In this document: piece by piece, positions 1 through 8,339 of the stretch
How positions within the stretch are numbered: position 1 is the first letter of the stretch
Layout: the number at the start of each line of letters is the position of its first letter
From: an uncultured Desulfatitalea sp.
GTDB lineage: Bacteria > Desulfobacterota > Desulfobacteria > Desulfobacterales > Desulfosarcinaceae
Direction: 5' to 3'
Assembly (NCBI GenBank): GCA_937868765.1
Contig: CALMNL010000004.1
Span: 1,500,749-1,564,748 of the forward strand
DNA: 64,000 bases
Translations under genes and position numbers: made by a program
The notes under the pieces: model-generated
The model's database searches: none
What the model saw: only the letters and a program-made list of their open reading frames with translations
What the model was told of the DNA's origin: nothing

Positions 1-968
1 GCATCGGAGACACCATCGGCACCCGGGGCAGCGCCGTGGCGCTGCCGCGCATCCGGGTGGACGAACCCACCGTGGGCATGCGCTTTACGGTCAACACCTC
101 GCCCTTTGCCGGCCGCGAGGGGCGCTTTTCCCAGTCGCGCAACCTGCGCGAGCGCCTTCTCAAAGAGACCTTGCGCAACGTGGCGATCCAGGTGGAGGAG
201 ACCGACAGCCGCGAGGTGTTCCTGGTCAAGGGCCGGGGCGAATTCCAACTGGCCATTCTCATCGAGACCATGCGCCGGGAGGGCTTCGAGCTGGCCGTAG
301 GCCGGCCCGAGGTGATCTACAAAGAGAAGAACGGCGTGAAAACCGAACCCATGGAGCAACTCTTCGTCGACTGCGACGAACGCTTCATGGGTGTGGTGAC
401 CGAAAAGCTCTCGGTGCGCAAGGGGTTGATGACCAACATGATCAACCACGGCAGCGGCCGGGTGCGCATCGAATTCAGCATTCCCGCCCGGGGCTTGATC
501 GGCTACCGGGACGAGTTCCTCACCGACACCAAGGGCACGGGCCTGATCAACACCTACTTCGCCGGCTACGACACCTATCGGGGCGACTTTCCCAGCCGCT
601 TTTCCGGATCGATCGTCTCCGACCGTCAGGGCACCTCGGTGGCCTACGCATTGTTCAACCTCGAGCCCCGCGGCCAGCTCTTCATCGTGCCGGGGGTGCC
701 GGTCTACGAGGGCATGATCTTCGGCGAGCACAACCGCGCCAACGACCTCAACGCCAACCCCTGCAAGGAGAAGAAGCTCACCAACATGCGCGCCACGGGC
801 CACGACGAAAACGTGATCCTGGCGCCGGTCAAGCCCATGACCCTGGAGTGGGCCATCCACTTCATCCGCGAAGACGAAATGGTGGAGGTCACGCCCCAAT
901 CCATCCGGCTGCGCAAGACGATCCTTTCGGCCCAGCAGCGCTATCGCGCACGGGGAGAAAAGGGATGA
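1..968 (+). CDS. typA: GTP-binding protein TypA/BipA, C-terminal part (5' end outside window)
   Basis: This is the C-terminal half or more of the ribosome-associated translational GTPase TypA/BipA. The open frame is continuous from base 3, so the gene enters from the left. The GTG at 36 is an internal valine codon, not a start. Family landmarks are visible: a DEPTVGMRF stretch followed by NTSPFAGREG, the EF-G-like domain with the KGRGEFQLAILIE segment, and the BipA-specific C-terminal domain with IPARGLIGYRDEFLTDTKG and RATGHDENVILAPVKP. The GTPase domain lies outside the window. BipA acts on the ribosome in stress and low-temperature growth. The stop codon at 966-968 touches an inverted repeat that precedes the pqi operon. 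Confidence 0.95.
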   Translation, partial: IGDTIGTRGSAVALPRIRVDEPTVGMRFTVNTSPFAGREGRFSQSRNLRERLLKETLRNVAIQVEETDSREVFLVKGRGEFQLAILIETMRREGFELAVGRPEVIYKEKNGVKTEPMEQLFVDCDERFMGVVTEKLSVRKGLMTNMINHGSGRVRIEFSIPARGLIGYRDEFLTDTKGTGLINTYFAGYDTYRGDFPSRFSGSIVSDRQGTSVAYALFNLEPRGQLFIVPGVPVYEGMIFGEHNRANDLNANPCKEKKLTNMRATGHDENVILAPVKPMTLEWAIHFIREDEMVEVTPQSIRLRKTILSAQQRYRARGEKG

Positions 969-987
969 AACGAATTTTCGTTTGACT
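968..987 (+). promoter_or_regulatory. Palindrome AAACGAATTTTCGTTT with overlapping TTGACT
   Basis: The palindrome AAACGAA-TT-TTCGTTT fills 968-983, directly after the typA stop. It overlaps TTGACT (982-987), which resembles a -35 box, but no good -10 box follows at the right distance. It could be an operator for the pqi operon or a weak terminator of typA. A near-identical palindrome occurs at 37341-37356 ahead of a glycogen-island gene. Confidence 0.35.
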
Positions 988-1015
988 TTTCCTGTGCGCA
1001 TGCCCCAATAAGAGC

Positions 1016-1624
1016 ATGTCTCCGGATGCTTACCTCGCCTGCCATCACTGTGATCTGCTCCAGCGGCGACCCTCTCTGCCACCCAACGGCGTGGCGGTCT
1101 GCGCCCGCTGCGGCGCATTCCTATGCCGCGACCGGCGCAACAGCCTGGATCGCACGCTGGCGCTGGCGGTGAGCGGCATCATCTTTTTCATCATCGCCAA
1201 CAGTTATCCCTTCCTGTCGCTGAACATCGAAGGCCAGACGCAGGAGACCCGCCTGACCAGCGGCATCTTCGTCTTCTTCCAGGAGGGCATGCCCTGGATG
1301 GGGATTCTGGTGCTGGTCACGGGGATCGTCTTTCCCCTTCTGGAGTTGTTGGGCCTGATCTATGTGCTGCTGCCCCTCAAGGTCGGGCGCATATCCTGGA
1401 AAACGGCCGCCGTATTCCGCCTGATCCGGTCTCTGCAGCCGTGGGGCATGACCGAAGTCTTTCTACTGGGCATCCTGGTGTCCATCGTCAAACTCGCCAG
1501 CATGGCCACCATCATACCCGGCATTGCCCTGTACGCCTTTCTGGTTCTGATCTTCATGGTGGCGGCCACCACCGCTTCTCTGAACCCGGAGCTCATATGG
1601 GAACGGCTGAACCCCGAAAATTGA
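1016..1624 (+). CDS. pqiA: PqiA/LetA-family membrane protein, first half
   Basis: A 202-residue inner-membrane protein of the paraquat-inducible protein A (PqiA/LetA) family. It begins with a zinc-ribbon-like pair, CHHC (about 9-12) and CARC (28-31), followed by about four hydrophobic segments. Conserved family features include NSYPFLS and TSGIFVFFQEG. In E. coli, PqiA is one polypeptide with two such domains. Here each domain is its own gene. PqiA-type proteins pair with an MCE tunnel protein (PqiB) to move lipids between the inner and outer membranes. The 3' end overlaps the next gene by 28 bases, which implies translational coupling. Confidence 0.85.
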   Translation: MSPDAYLACHHCDLLQRRPSLPPNGVAVCARCGAFLCRDRRNSLDRTLALAVSGIIFFIIANSYPFLSLNIEGQTQETRLTSGIFVFFQEGMPWMGILVLVTGIVFPLLELLGLIYVLLPLKVGRISWKTAAVFRLIRSLQPWGMTEVFLLGILVSIVKLASMATIIPGIALYAFLVLIFMVAATTASLNPELIWERLNPEN

Positions 1625-2259
1625 ACACCATCGATCTCCGGGTGCCGACCACCGCGGCCCGGGCCGGCGTGGTCGCCTGCCATCATTGCGGCCTGCTCAG
1701 CCGCTTTCGTGTCGGCCCCCGGCTGCTTTGCCCGCGATGCGGCGGGGCGCTGCACCTGCGCAAGCCCAACAGCGAAGCCCGTACCTGGGCCCTGGTGATA
1801 GCGGCCATTCTCTTTTATATCCCGGCCAACGTGTACCCGGTCACCCATACCACCTATCTCGGCAGCACCCAGTCCGATACGATTCTCAGCGGGGTGTACT
1901 ACTTCATCACCACGGGCAGTTGGTACATCGCTCTGATCATTTTCGTGGCCAGCATCGTCGTGCCGGCCCTCAAGATCGTGGCCCTGGTCTTTCTGCTCGT
2001 TTCCGTGCGCCGGCATTCCACCTGGCGGCCGGAGGAGCGCACCCGGCTCTACCACATCACCGAGGTGATCGGCCGCTGGTCCATGGTGGATGTCTATGTG
2101 GTCACCGTCATGGTGGCCTTGTTGAGACTGGGGGCCCTGGCCAACATCGATGCCGGGGTGGGCATCGTCTTTTTCGGCGCGGTGGTGGTGACCACCATGT
2201 TCGCGGCCAACAGCTTCGACCCGCGCCTGATCTGGGATGCCATGGAGATAAGCGCATGA
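1597..2259 (+). CDS. pqiA: PqiA/LetA-family membrane protein, second half
   Basis: A 220-residue second PqiA-type domain. The ATG at 1597 is preferred because GGAG lies five bases upstream. The open frame reaches further 5', but only as an out-of-frame shadow of the preceding gene. The protein has CHHC and CPRC zinc-ribbon motifs near residues 28-50, then hydrophobic helices with PANVYPVT and TILSGVYYF, the counterparts of NSYPF and TSGIF in the first protein. It overlaps pqiB by four bases (ATGA). The two PqiA proteins probably form a heteromeric inner-membrane partner for PqiB. Confidence 0.85.
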   Translation: MGTAEPRKLNTIDLRVPTTAARAGVVACHHCGLLSRFRVGPRLLCPRCGGALHLRKPNSEARTWALVIAAILFYIPANVYPVTHTTYLGSTQSDTILSGVYYFITTGSWYIALIIFVASIVVPALKIVALVFLLVSVRRHSTWRPEERTRLYHITEVIGRWSMVDVYVVTVMVALLRLGALANIDAGVGIVFFGAVVVTTMFAANSFDPRLIWDAMEISA

Positions 2260-3944
2260 CTTCGGAAAATAGCCCGGAAGCCCCGATGCCCGAGGAGCTG
2301 CCCGAGGCCGCGGTGCGGCCCCCGCGGCGCTTCGGCCTGGTTTGGGTCATTCCCCTGGTGGCCCTGCTCGTCGGCCTTTGGCTGGCCTTCAAGGCCATCC
2401 ACGAAGCCGGCCCGACCATCACCATCACCTTCAAGTCGGCCGAGGGGCTGGAAGCCGGCAAGACCCGCATCAAGTACAAGGATGTGGTGATCGGCAAGGT
2501 GAACGCCATCCGTCTGAGCGAAGATCTGACCAAGGTCACGGTGACCGCCGATCTGCAAAAGGAGATGGAAGACTACCTCACCGAGAATACCCGCTTCTGG
2601 GTGGTGCGCGCCCGGGTGGCCGCCGGCGAAGTCTCGGGTTTGAGCACCCTTTTCTCCGGAGCCTATATCGGTTTCGAGCCCGGCAAGACCGGCGCGCACA
2701 CCACCCGTTTCGTGGGCCTGGAAGCGCCGCCGTCGGTCACCATCGACACCCCGGGGCGGCAGTATACGCTGCGGGCCAAGAACCTGGGCTCGCTGGACGT
2801 CGGCTCACCGGTCTACTACCGGCAGATCAAGGTCGGCCAGGTGATCGGCTATGCCATGACCCCCGACGGCTCGGCCGTGGATATCAAAATCTTCATCCAG
2901 GCGCCGCAAGACGAGCAGGTGCGCCGCAACACGCGCTTCTGGGAGGCCAGCGGGTTGAACGTGACCTTGGACACCGCCGGGGTGCGGATCAACACCGAGT
3001 CGTTGATGAGCCTGCTCATCGGCGGCATCAGCTTCGAGATCCCGACCAGTGAGCCGCCTGATAAACCAGCGACGGAAGAGTACCTTTTCACCCTTTACGA
3101 AAGCCGCGATCAGATCGAGGAGCCGGTCTACACCCAGCGCAACTACATGCTGGCCTATTTCGACGAAAGCGTGCGCGGCCTGAACAAAGGCGCGCCGGTG
3201 GAGTTCAGCGGCATCAAGGTGGGCGAGGTGGTGGATGTGCGCCTGGAGTTCGATGAGAAGAAGCTGGCGTTTCGCATCCCGGTGCTCATGGCCATCGAAC
3301 CCGAGCGCATCGCGGTGCTGGGGAATGCGAAAATCAACCGCGCCGAGCTGATCGCCAAGCTGGTGGCCAAGGGGCTGCGGGCCCAATTGCGCACCGGCGT
3401 GCTGCTCACCGGCCAACTCTACGTGAACCTGAGCATGTTTCCGGACGCGGCGCCCCAGCAGCTGGCCCTTTCGGGCAGCTATCCGGTGATCCCCACCGTG
3501 CCGGGCGCCACCGAGGAGATCACCGCGGGCATCGCTTCCTTTGTCGGCCGCCTGGAAAAACTGCCGATGGAGGAGATCGGCGGCGACTTGAAAGCCAGCC
3601 TGCACCAGATCCGCAAACTGGTCGGCTCCGAGGATACCGTGGCGGCCATTGCCGCCTTGCGCCGAAGCCTGGTCGAGCTGCAACAGTTCACAGCCACCCT
3701 CAACGACACCTCGGTGCCCCAGATGAATGCGGCGCTGGAGCAATTGCGCCAGGTACTGGCCCGCACCGAGAGCGCCGTGGCCTCGGCCGACGGCCTGATG
3801 AGCGGCAACACCGCCCTCACCTACGACCTGCAGCAGATGATGCAGGAACTGGCCAAAGCCGGCCGGGCCATTTCGGTGCTGGCCGACTACCTGCAGCGCC
3901 ATCCGGAAGCCCTGGTATTCGGGAAAGGAGAACCAACGCCATGA
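2256..3944 (+). CDS. pqiB: PqiB, MCE (MlaD) domain lipid-transport tunnel protein
   Basis: A 562-residue protein starting at the ATG that overlaps the pqiA stop. It has one N-terminal transmembrane helix (about 30-48, VWVIPLVALLVGLWLAF), then three MCE/MlaD domains beginning near residues 52, 165 and 300. Each holds the GxxVxYxxIxVGxV-like core (KTRIKYKDVVIGKV, GSPVYYRQIKVGQV, GAPVEFSGIKVGEV). The last 130 residues are predicted helical and coiled coil, matching the needle region of E. coli PqiB, which is of similar length. The family forms periplasm-spanning hexameric tunnels for phospholipids. Confidence 0.92.
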   Translation: MTSENSPEAPMPEELPEAAVRPPRRFGLVWVIPLVALLVGLWLAFKAIHEAGPTITITFKSAEGLEAGKTRIKYKDVVIGKVNAIRLSEDLTKVTVTADLQKEMEDYLTENTRFWVVRARVAAGEVSGLSTLFSGAYIGFEPGKTGAHTTRFVGLEAPPSVTIDTPGRQYTLRAKNLGSLDVGSPVYYRQIKVGQVIGYAMTPDGSAVDIKIFIQAPQDEQVRRNTRFWEASGLNVTLDTAGVRINTESLMSLLIGGISFEIPTSEPPDKPATEEYLFTLYESRDQIEEPVYTQRNYMLAYFDESVRGLNKGAPVEFSGIKVGEVVDVRLEFDEKKLAFRIPVLMAIEPERIAVLGNAKINRAELIAKLVAKGLRAQLRTGVLLTGQLYVNLSMFPDAAPQQLALSGSYPVIPTVPGATEEITAGIASFVGRLEKLPMEEIGGDLKASLHQIRKLVGSEDTVAAIAALRRSLVELQQFTATLNDTSVPQMNAALEQLRQVLARTESAVASADGLMSGNTALTYDLQQMMQELAKAGRAISVLADYLQRHPEALVFGKGEPTP

Positions 3945-4549
3945 CCCTGTCCGCAAATCTCCGCCGATGCATGGGAATGCTGCTGTTCGCCCTGATCGCC
4001 GGCTGCGGCGCGCATTCGTCCGCGGTCTCTTATTACAGCCTCGACGCTATGGCCGCCGGGCCTCAGGTTTCCACAGCGGACCTGAAAGGGCCGGCCATCG
4101 GCATCGCCGAGGTAATGCTGCCCGATTACCTGGACCGACCCCAACTGGTCTGGCGCACCGGTGAAAATCGCATGAACGTCGATGAATACCACCGCTGGGC
4201 CGGTCAGCTTCAGGACGAGATTTCCCGCGTCCTGCTGGAAAACCTGCGGACTCTCGGCCCGTCTCCGCGCATCGAGCGCGCACCCTGGCCCACCGGCTTC
4301 CGGCCCGATATCATCGTCACCCTCCAGTTGAACAACTTCGAGGCCTTCCCCGACGGCATGGTACGCCTCACCGGCAGCGTGACCCTGGCCGACCTGCGCC
4401 CCTCGGCCCAGCCGATTGTCTGGAACGTCCGCCTCCAGGAAGCCGCCGCGAGACGCAGCCCTTCCGCCTATGTGGCCGCCCAAAGCCGCCTGCTGGCCAC
4501 CCTGAGTCGGCAGATCGGCGATGCCATCGGCCGACGACCCCAGCCGTGA
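3941..4549 (+). CDS. pqiC: PqiC/YmbA-type outer-membrane lipoprotein
   Basis: A 202-residue lipoprotein with a lipobox near residues 20-23 (LIAGC), so the mature protein is lipidated at Cys23. The rest matches the ABC-transport auxiliary (PqiC, DUF330) family: YYSLDA near the start, GIAEVMLPDYLDRPQLVWR in the middle, then IIVTLQLNNFEA. The ATG overlaps the pqiB stop (ATGA). In the known Pqi system, PqiC sits at the outer membrane and receives the PqiB tunnel. It is the last gene of the operon. Confidence 0.88.
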   Translation: MTLSANLRRCMGMLLFALIAGCGAHSSAVSYYSLDAMAAGPQVSTADLKGPAIGIAEVMLPDYLDRPQLVWRTGENRMNVDEYHRWAGQLQDEISRVLLENLRTLGPSPRIERAPWPTGFRPDIIVTLQLNNFEAFPDGMVRLTGSVTLADLRPSAQPIVWNVRLQEAAARRSPSAYVAAQSRLLATLSRQIGDAIGRRPQP

Positions 4550-4860
4550 GCCACAGGACCGCATGCCTTTTTGATGGCAGGCCCCGGCGTGGCGCGCGGG
4601 GGCGATCTCGCTTTCATGCCTTCCGGGGGAGCATCATGCATGAATACGGCGTATTGCATGGATGCCTGGCATATTGATGGTGCGCGGGCATTGACACCCC
4701 GACATCGTTTTGACATATTCGCCCGAAAAAAATCCGTTTCGCCAGGATATCCGCGCGTTTTTAGAGCCAGTGAATTGATGGCAGAGGCTATTTTACATCT
4801 CGTGGAACTTTTTAAACACAAAGCATCTTGAACAAGCCAACAGGTGAGGCTAGGGGGCCG
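4550..4860 (+). other. Intergenic stretch before the polysaccharide island
   Basis: No convincing gene. An 86-codon open frame (4571-4831) has no family resemblance and no clear ribosome site. Base composition drops from GC-rich to AT-richer here, marking the left edge of the polysaccharide island. The stretch holds the promoter candidate at 4691-4719. Confidence 0.6.
4691..4719 (+). promoter_or_regulatory. Sigma70-like promoter for the polysaccharide island
   Basis: A perfect -35 TTGACA (4691-4696), a 17-base spacer and CATATT (4714-4719, four of six consensus bases). It points into the run of + strand genes beginning at 4861. The genes that follow are mostly separated by fewer than 110 bases, so this could drive much of the island. 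Confidence 0.5.
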
Positions 4861-5472
4861 ATGCTCCAATCAATAAAGAGATTCGCGGAAATATGCGCTA
4901 AGACCTTGCCGGTTGTGGAGCCTATTTATGAGTTCGGCGCGCTCAGGGTTCCCGGGCAAGAAGAGATTGCCGACTTGCGTCCCTTATTTCCAGGGAGAGC
5001 TTATATCGGGACGGATTTTCGAGAGGGGTTGGGGGTGGATAAGGTCGTCGATCTCCACAATATCAAGCTTCCCAAGCGTTCGGTGGGCACCGCGATCATG
5101 CTTGAAACCCTCGAGCATGTCGAATATCCCCGAAAAGCGCTCGAAAACCTCCACCGTGTACTCAAGAACGATGGCATCCTGATTATAAGCTCCTTGATGA
5201 ATTTCCCGATTCACAATTACCCATACGATTATTGGCGTTTCACGCCCGAGGGGTTTAAAAGTCTGCTGAAGGGGTTCGCGTTTTCCTTTGTCGAGTTTTT
5301 CGGGGATCCTGAATTTCCGGTATCGATCCTCGGCATTGCCTCCAAGGCGCCCATCGCCTTGAATCCGTGGGAAAATTTTATGAGAGCGTTTCAGAATGAA
5401 AAGAGACGATGGGCCATAATTGAGGAGGCCGTAAGGAAAAAGAAAAACGGTTGCGCCGGGGTTCAGGAATAA
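4861..5472 (+). CDS. SAM-dependent methyltransferase (class I, type 11-like)
   Basis: A 203-residue protein. The ATG at 4861 is chosen because AGGGGG lies four bases upstream. A TTG at 4828 would add 11 residues but lacks a ribosome site. The core looks like a small class I methyltransferase: YEFGALRVPGQEEIADLRPLFP, IGTDFREGLGVDKVVDLHN (an acidic residue after the second strand), AIMLETLEHVEYPRKAL and HRVLKNDGILIIS. The DYWRFTPEGFKSLL segment is common in methyltransferases of surface-polysaccharide clusters. It probably methylates a sugar in the exported glycan. The substrate is not knowable from sequence. Confidence 0.8.
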   Translation: MLQSIKRFAEICAKTLPVVEPIYEFGALRVPGQEEIADLRPLFPGRAYIGTDFREGLGVDKVVDLHNIKLPKRSVGTAIMLETLEHVEYPRKALENLHRVLKNDGILIISSLMNFPIHNYPYDYWRFTPEGFKSLLKGFAFSFVEFFGDPEFPVSILGIASKAPIALNPWENFMRAFQNEKRRWAIIEEAVRKKKNGCAGVQE

Positions 5473-5478
5473 ACGCCG

Positions 5479-6231
5479 ATGCAGGGTATGCTGTTCGATT
5501 TTTTGACTAAAAATATGAAGCCCAAGACAAGTCCCGCTCAAAAGGTCATTGCCGTGCTTGGGATGCATCGTAGCGGTACGAGCTGTTTGATCGGCTCATT
5601 GCAGGCAGCAGGCTTGTTTCTGGGCAAGCACAATACCTGGAATGATCATAATCTGAAAGGCAACCGTGAAAACGACGACATCGTAAAACTGAATGACGAA
5701 CTATTGGTTGAAAACGGCGGATCGTGGAAAAATCCACCCGCGGCGGTCAACTGGTCAAAGAAACATTTAAAGAGAGCGCGGGAGATCATTGCATCCTATC
5801 ACGATCATGAAATGTGGGGTTTTAAAGATCCGCGAACGCTCCTCACGCTGGCTGGTTGGAAGAAGCTGATCCCTGATATGCTTTTAATTGGTATCTTTCG
5901 GCACCCGTTGGCGGTCGCCCGATCCCTGCAAAACCGCGGATCTGGAATCGGGGTTGAAATCGAAAAAGCCTTCGACCTATGGAGTCATTACAACCGCATT
6001 TTGTTGAGGGAATATAAGCAAAATCCATTTCCGGTGATTTCATTTGATTGGGATCAGAAGGTATTGCACGAAAAGCTCAATGGGTTGCTGTTGGATCTGG
6101 AGCTGAACCGCATCGATCCCGAGAATGGATTTTTTTCACCTGACTTGCGCCATCACATGCAGCTGCAAGAAGATTCGGTCCCGCCCTCCTGCTGGCGGCT
6201 CTACCGGGAATTGCAAGCGATTTGTTTGTAA
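5479..6231 (+). CDS. Sulfotransferase-family protein (island copy 1)
   Basis: A 250-residue protein with the P-loop-like 5'-phosphosulfate-binding motif GMHRSGTS (about 28-35), then FKDPRT and the 3'-phosphate region IFRHPLAVARSL near residue 140. This is the layout of PAPS-dependent sulfotransferases and related nucleotide-binding proteins found in bacterial capsule and O-antigen loci. The GNRENDDIVKLNDELL segment is typical of the subgroup next to glycosyltransferases. It starts six bases after the methyltransferase. It could sulfate a sugar, although some family members are only assigned by fold. Three more such genes lie in this island. Confidence 0.8.
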   Translation: MQGMLFDFLTKNMKPKTSPAQKVIAVLGMHRSGTSCLIGSLQAAGLFLGKHNTWNDHNLKGNRENDDIVKLNDELLVENGGSWKNPPAAVNWSKKHLKRAREIIASYHDHEMWGFKDPRTLLTLAGWKKLIPDMLLIGIFRHPLAVARSLQNRGSGIGVEIEKAFDLWSHYNRILLREYKQNPFPVISFDWDQKVLHEKLNGLLLDLELNRIDPENGFFSPDLRHHMQLQEDSVPPSCWRLYRELQAICL

Positions 6232-6257
6232 TGCGATTTTAACAGATAGGTACAACG

Positions 6258-7229
6258 GTGTTTTTTCGAAAAGCGAGGCATAAGAAGAATTTTCTTGCAA
6301 TGGTGGTTGTGGTTTACCGAATGCCCGAGCAGGCCCGGAATACCCTGCTCAGCCTGACACCTGCGTTTCAGCATAATGTGACAGAATCAGACTATGAAGT
6401 GATTGTCGTCGAAAATGCTTCGGATCAGGTTCTAGGTGAAAAAGCCGTTTTATCGTACGGAAGAAATTTTAAATATTATTATAGAGACGACAATACCGTT
6501 TCGCCGGCGGGCGCTATCAATTTTGCGGTGGAACGATCCGATTCCGACATGGTCGGCATCATGGTCGATGGAGCGCGCATGGTAACGCCCGGCGTACTTC
6601 AATTTGTACTGGCCGCGCAAAGAATGTCCGCCAATGCGGTCGTGGCGGTTCCTGGATATCACATAGGGGAAGGTTTACAGCAGGATACGATCCACTCCGG
6701 ATATGATGAAGAAGCCGAAAAGGCATTGCTGAAGAGGATCGGTTGGCCGGACGAAGGTTATCGCTTATTCGAAATTTCATGCCTGAGCGGCTCCTGCGCG
6801 CACGGGTTTTTCAATCCAAACGCCGAAAGCAATTGCCTTTGTCTTTCCAAAAAAATCTATGATGCGGTCGGGGGATGCGATGTGCGTTTCGATCTGCCGG
6901 GTGGGGGGCTTCTAAACCTCGATTTTTATAAGCGTGTTTGTGAGTACAAGCAGAGCGAACTTTTCATACTCCCTGGTGAAGGCACCTTTCACCAATTCCA
7001 CAAAGGTGTCACCACGGGGGATCGTCCTGAAAGCAGAGAGGAACTGTTGGAGCGAATGAGACAACAATATGTAAATATCCGCGGTGAGAAATACAGGCCC
7101 CCGGTGAAGGAGGCCATATATCTCGGTAAACTTTCGCCACCTGCCATGAAATTCATCCTCCATTCGGCCGAACGCGCCATCAGTCGCCGAGTGCGGGAAA
7201 TGGCCTCGCAACAGAACGGTAGGAACTAA
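6258..7229 (+). CDS. Family 2 glycosyltransferase-like protein (paralogue A)
   Basis: A 323-residue protein beginning at GTG 6258. The GT-A fold is suggested by FLAMVVVVYRMPEQARNTLLSL, then YEVIVVENAS and MVGIMVDGARMVTPGVL, in which VDG stands where DxD is usual. The C-terminal half contains GYRLFEI and FDLPGGGLLNLDFY, which recur almost unchanged in the gene at 15088-16113, so the two are paralogues. No membrane helices are evident. It probably adds a sugar to the exported polysaccharide or acts on a glycan-linked acceptor. The donor is unknown. Confidence 0.75.
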   Translation: MFFRKARHKKNFLAMVVVVYRMPEQARNTLLSLTPAFQHNVTESDYEVIVVENASDQVLGEKAVLSYGRNFKYYYRDDNTVSPAGAINFAVERSDSDMVGIMVDGARMVTPGVLQFVLAAQRMSANAVVAVPGYHIGEGLQQDTIHSGYDEEAEKALLKRIGWPDEGYRLFEISCLSGSCAHGFFNPNAESNCLCLSKKIYDAVGGCDVRFDLPGGGLLNLDFYKRVCEYKQSELFILPGEGTFHQFHKGVTTGDRPESREELLERMRQQYVNIRGEKYRPPVKEAIYLGKLSPPAMKFILHSAERAISRRVREMASQQNGRN

Positions 7230-7251
7230 AATGACATGCACAGGGCTGTAA

Positions 7252-8235
7252 ATGGTGACAGGTAGCATATCGGGGTTCAGCTTCTCAGAGAACGGTCTGC
7301 CCCCTCCGTTGATTCATGTCGGATATCCCAAGTGCCTTTCCTCCTGGCTTCAACACCATCTTTTCCAGAAAGAGGCGGGATTTGAGGTCATCATGAATCC
7401 GGTGGTCGTTCAACTGAATCTGATAGATCCGCCACCGCTGGCCTTTGAGCCGACTCGCGTGAATGGGTTTCTCAACGACAGTATTCCCCCTGGGCGCATC
7501 GGCGATCGCATCCCGGTGGTCACCTCCGAAGCTTTGTCAGGGAATATGTTTTGCGGAGGATACAACGGCAAGGAGCTGTCCGACCGATTGCGCCAGGTTT
7601 TTCCTGAAGGTCGAATACTGATCATCGTGCGAGAACAAAGAACGATGCTTCGTTCGCTTTATAGCTCATTCATCTCATGGGGAATGCCCCATTCCATCGA
7701 TCGGTATTTGAATCCGGTGGACGGCCGAAAGGTCCCCCAGTATAACCCGTCCTATTTACAGTATGATAGGTTGGTGACGTATTATTTTCGGTTATTTGGA
7801 GAGAGAAATGTGCTGGTGCTGTGTTTTGAGCAGTTCGCGGAGAATCCCAAAAGATTCGTGCGATCGATATGCGATTTTTCGAAGAATGCCGCATTTTCGC
7901 AAAATGCACTTGATAGCCTGCCCTTCGATAAAAGAGTAAACAAAGGCCGGATTCTGATGAATTTGATGTTACAAAGGTGGCTCAATTATTTTTTTGTGGC
8001 GAACGGCTTCAATTATTCCGGCCTTTTTAAAGACACATCGGCGACGGCTAGAAAGAGATTAAATGCCTGTAAGCGGCGCAATGACCTTTTCCCACGATTT
8101 ATGCACAATTGGTTTGAAAAAACCTTCGAAAAGAAAATAATAGAGAAAACGAAAGGGCTGTTCGGCGAAAGCAATCGAAATCTGAGCCAGATCATGAAGG
8201 TGGATTTAGCTTCTTATGGTTATGACGTGCAATAG
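7252..8235 (+). CDS. Sulfotransferase-family protein with altered P-loop (island copy 2)
   Basis: A 327-residue protein with the sulfotransferase start signature LIHVGYPKCLSSWLQ (about 20-34). The usual PKTGTTWLQ loop is changed to PKCLSSWLQ: the lysine is kept, but the glycine and both threonines are replaced. A downstream IIVREQRTMLRSLYSSFI matches the 3'-phosphate region. The C-terminal part is basic and AT-rich. The changed loop leaves catalysis uncertain. It could be active with serines replacing threonines, or a degenerate copy. Its neighbours are a glycosyltransferase and an FkbM methyltransferase. Confidence 0.7.
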   Translation: MVTGSISGFSFSENGLPPPLIHVGYPKCLSSWLQHHLFQKEAGFEVIMNPVVVQLNLIDPPPLAFEPTRVNGFLNDSIPPGRIGDRIPVVTSEALSGNMFCGGYNGKELSDRLRQVFPEGRILIIVREQRTMLRSLYSSFISWGMPHSIDRYLNPVDGRKVPQYNPSYLQYDRLVTYYFRLFGERNVLVLCFEQFAENPKRFVRSICDFSKNAAFSQNALDSLPFDKRVNKGRILMNLMLQRWLNYFFVANGFNYSGLFKDTSATARKRLNACKRRNDLFPRFMHNWFEKTFEKKIIEKTKGLFGESNRNLSQIMKVDLASYGYDVQ

Positions 8236-8339
8236 CGGCAACGAAACGATATGGGAAAATTACTTCTTGGAAATTCGCGGCAGACGATCCTGGTCAGCCA
8301 ACGTGCATCATTCAAGAACAAGGTGTCCAAAGGTGTGGC

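Noticed and set aside
1123-2259. 378-codon frame as one long gene
   Set aside because: Its first half is a shadow of the first pqiA gene. Only the part from ATG 1597 has PqiA features and a ribosome site.
4571-4831. 86-codon forward open frame after pqiC
   Set aside because: No ribosome site, no recognisable motif, and it contains the promoter-like boxes at 4691-4719. Treated as intergenic.
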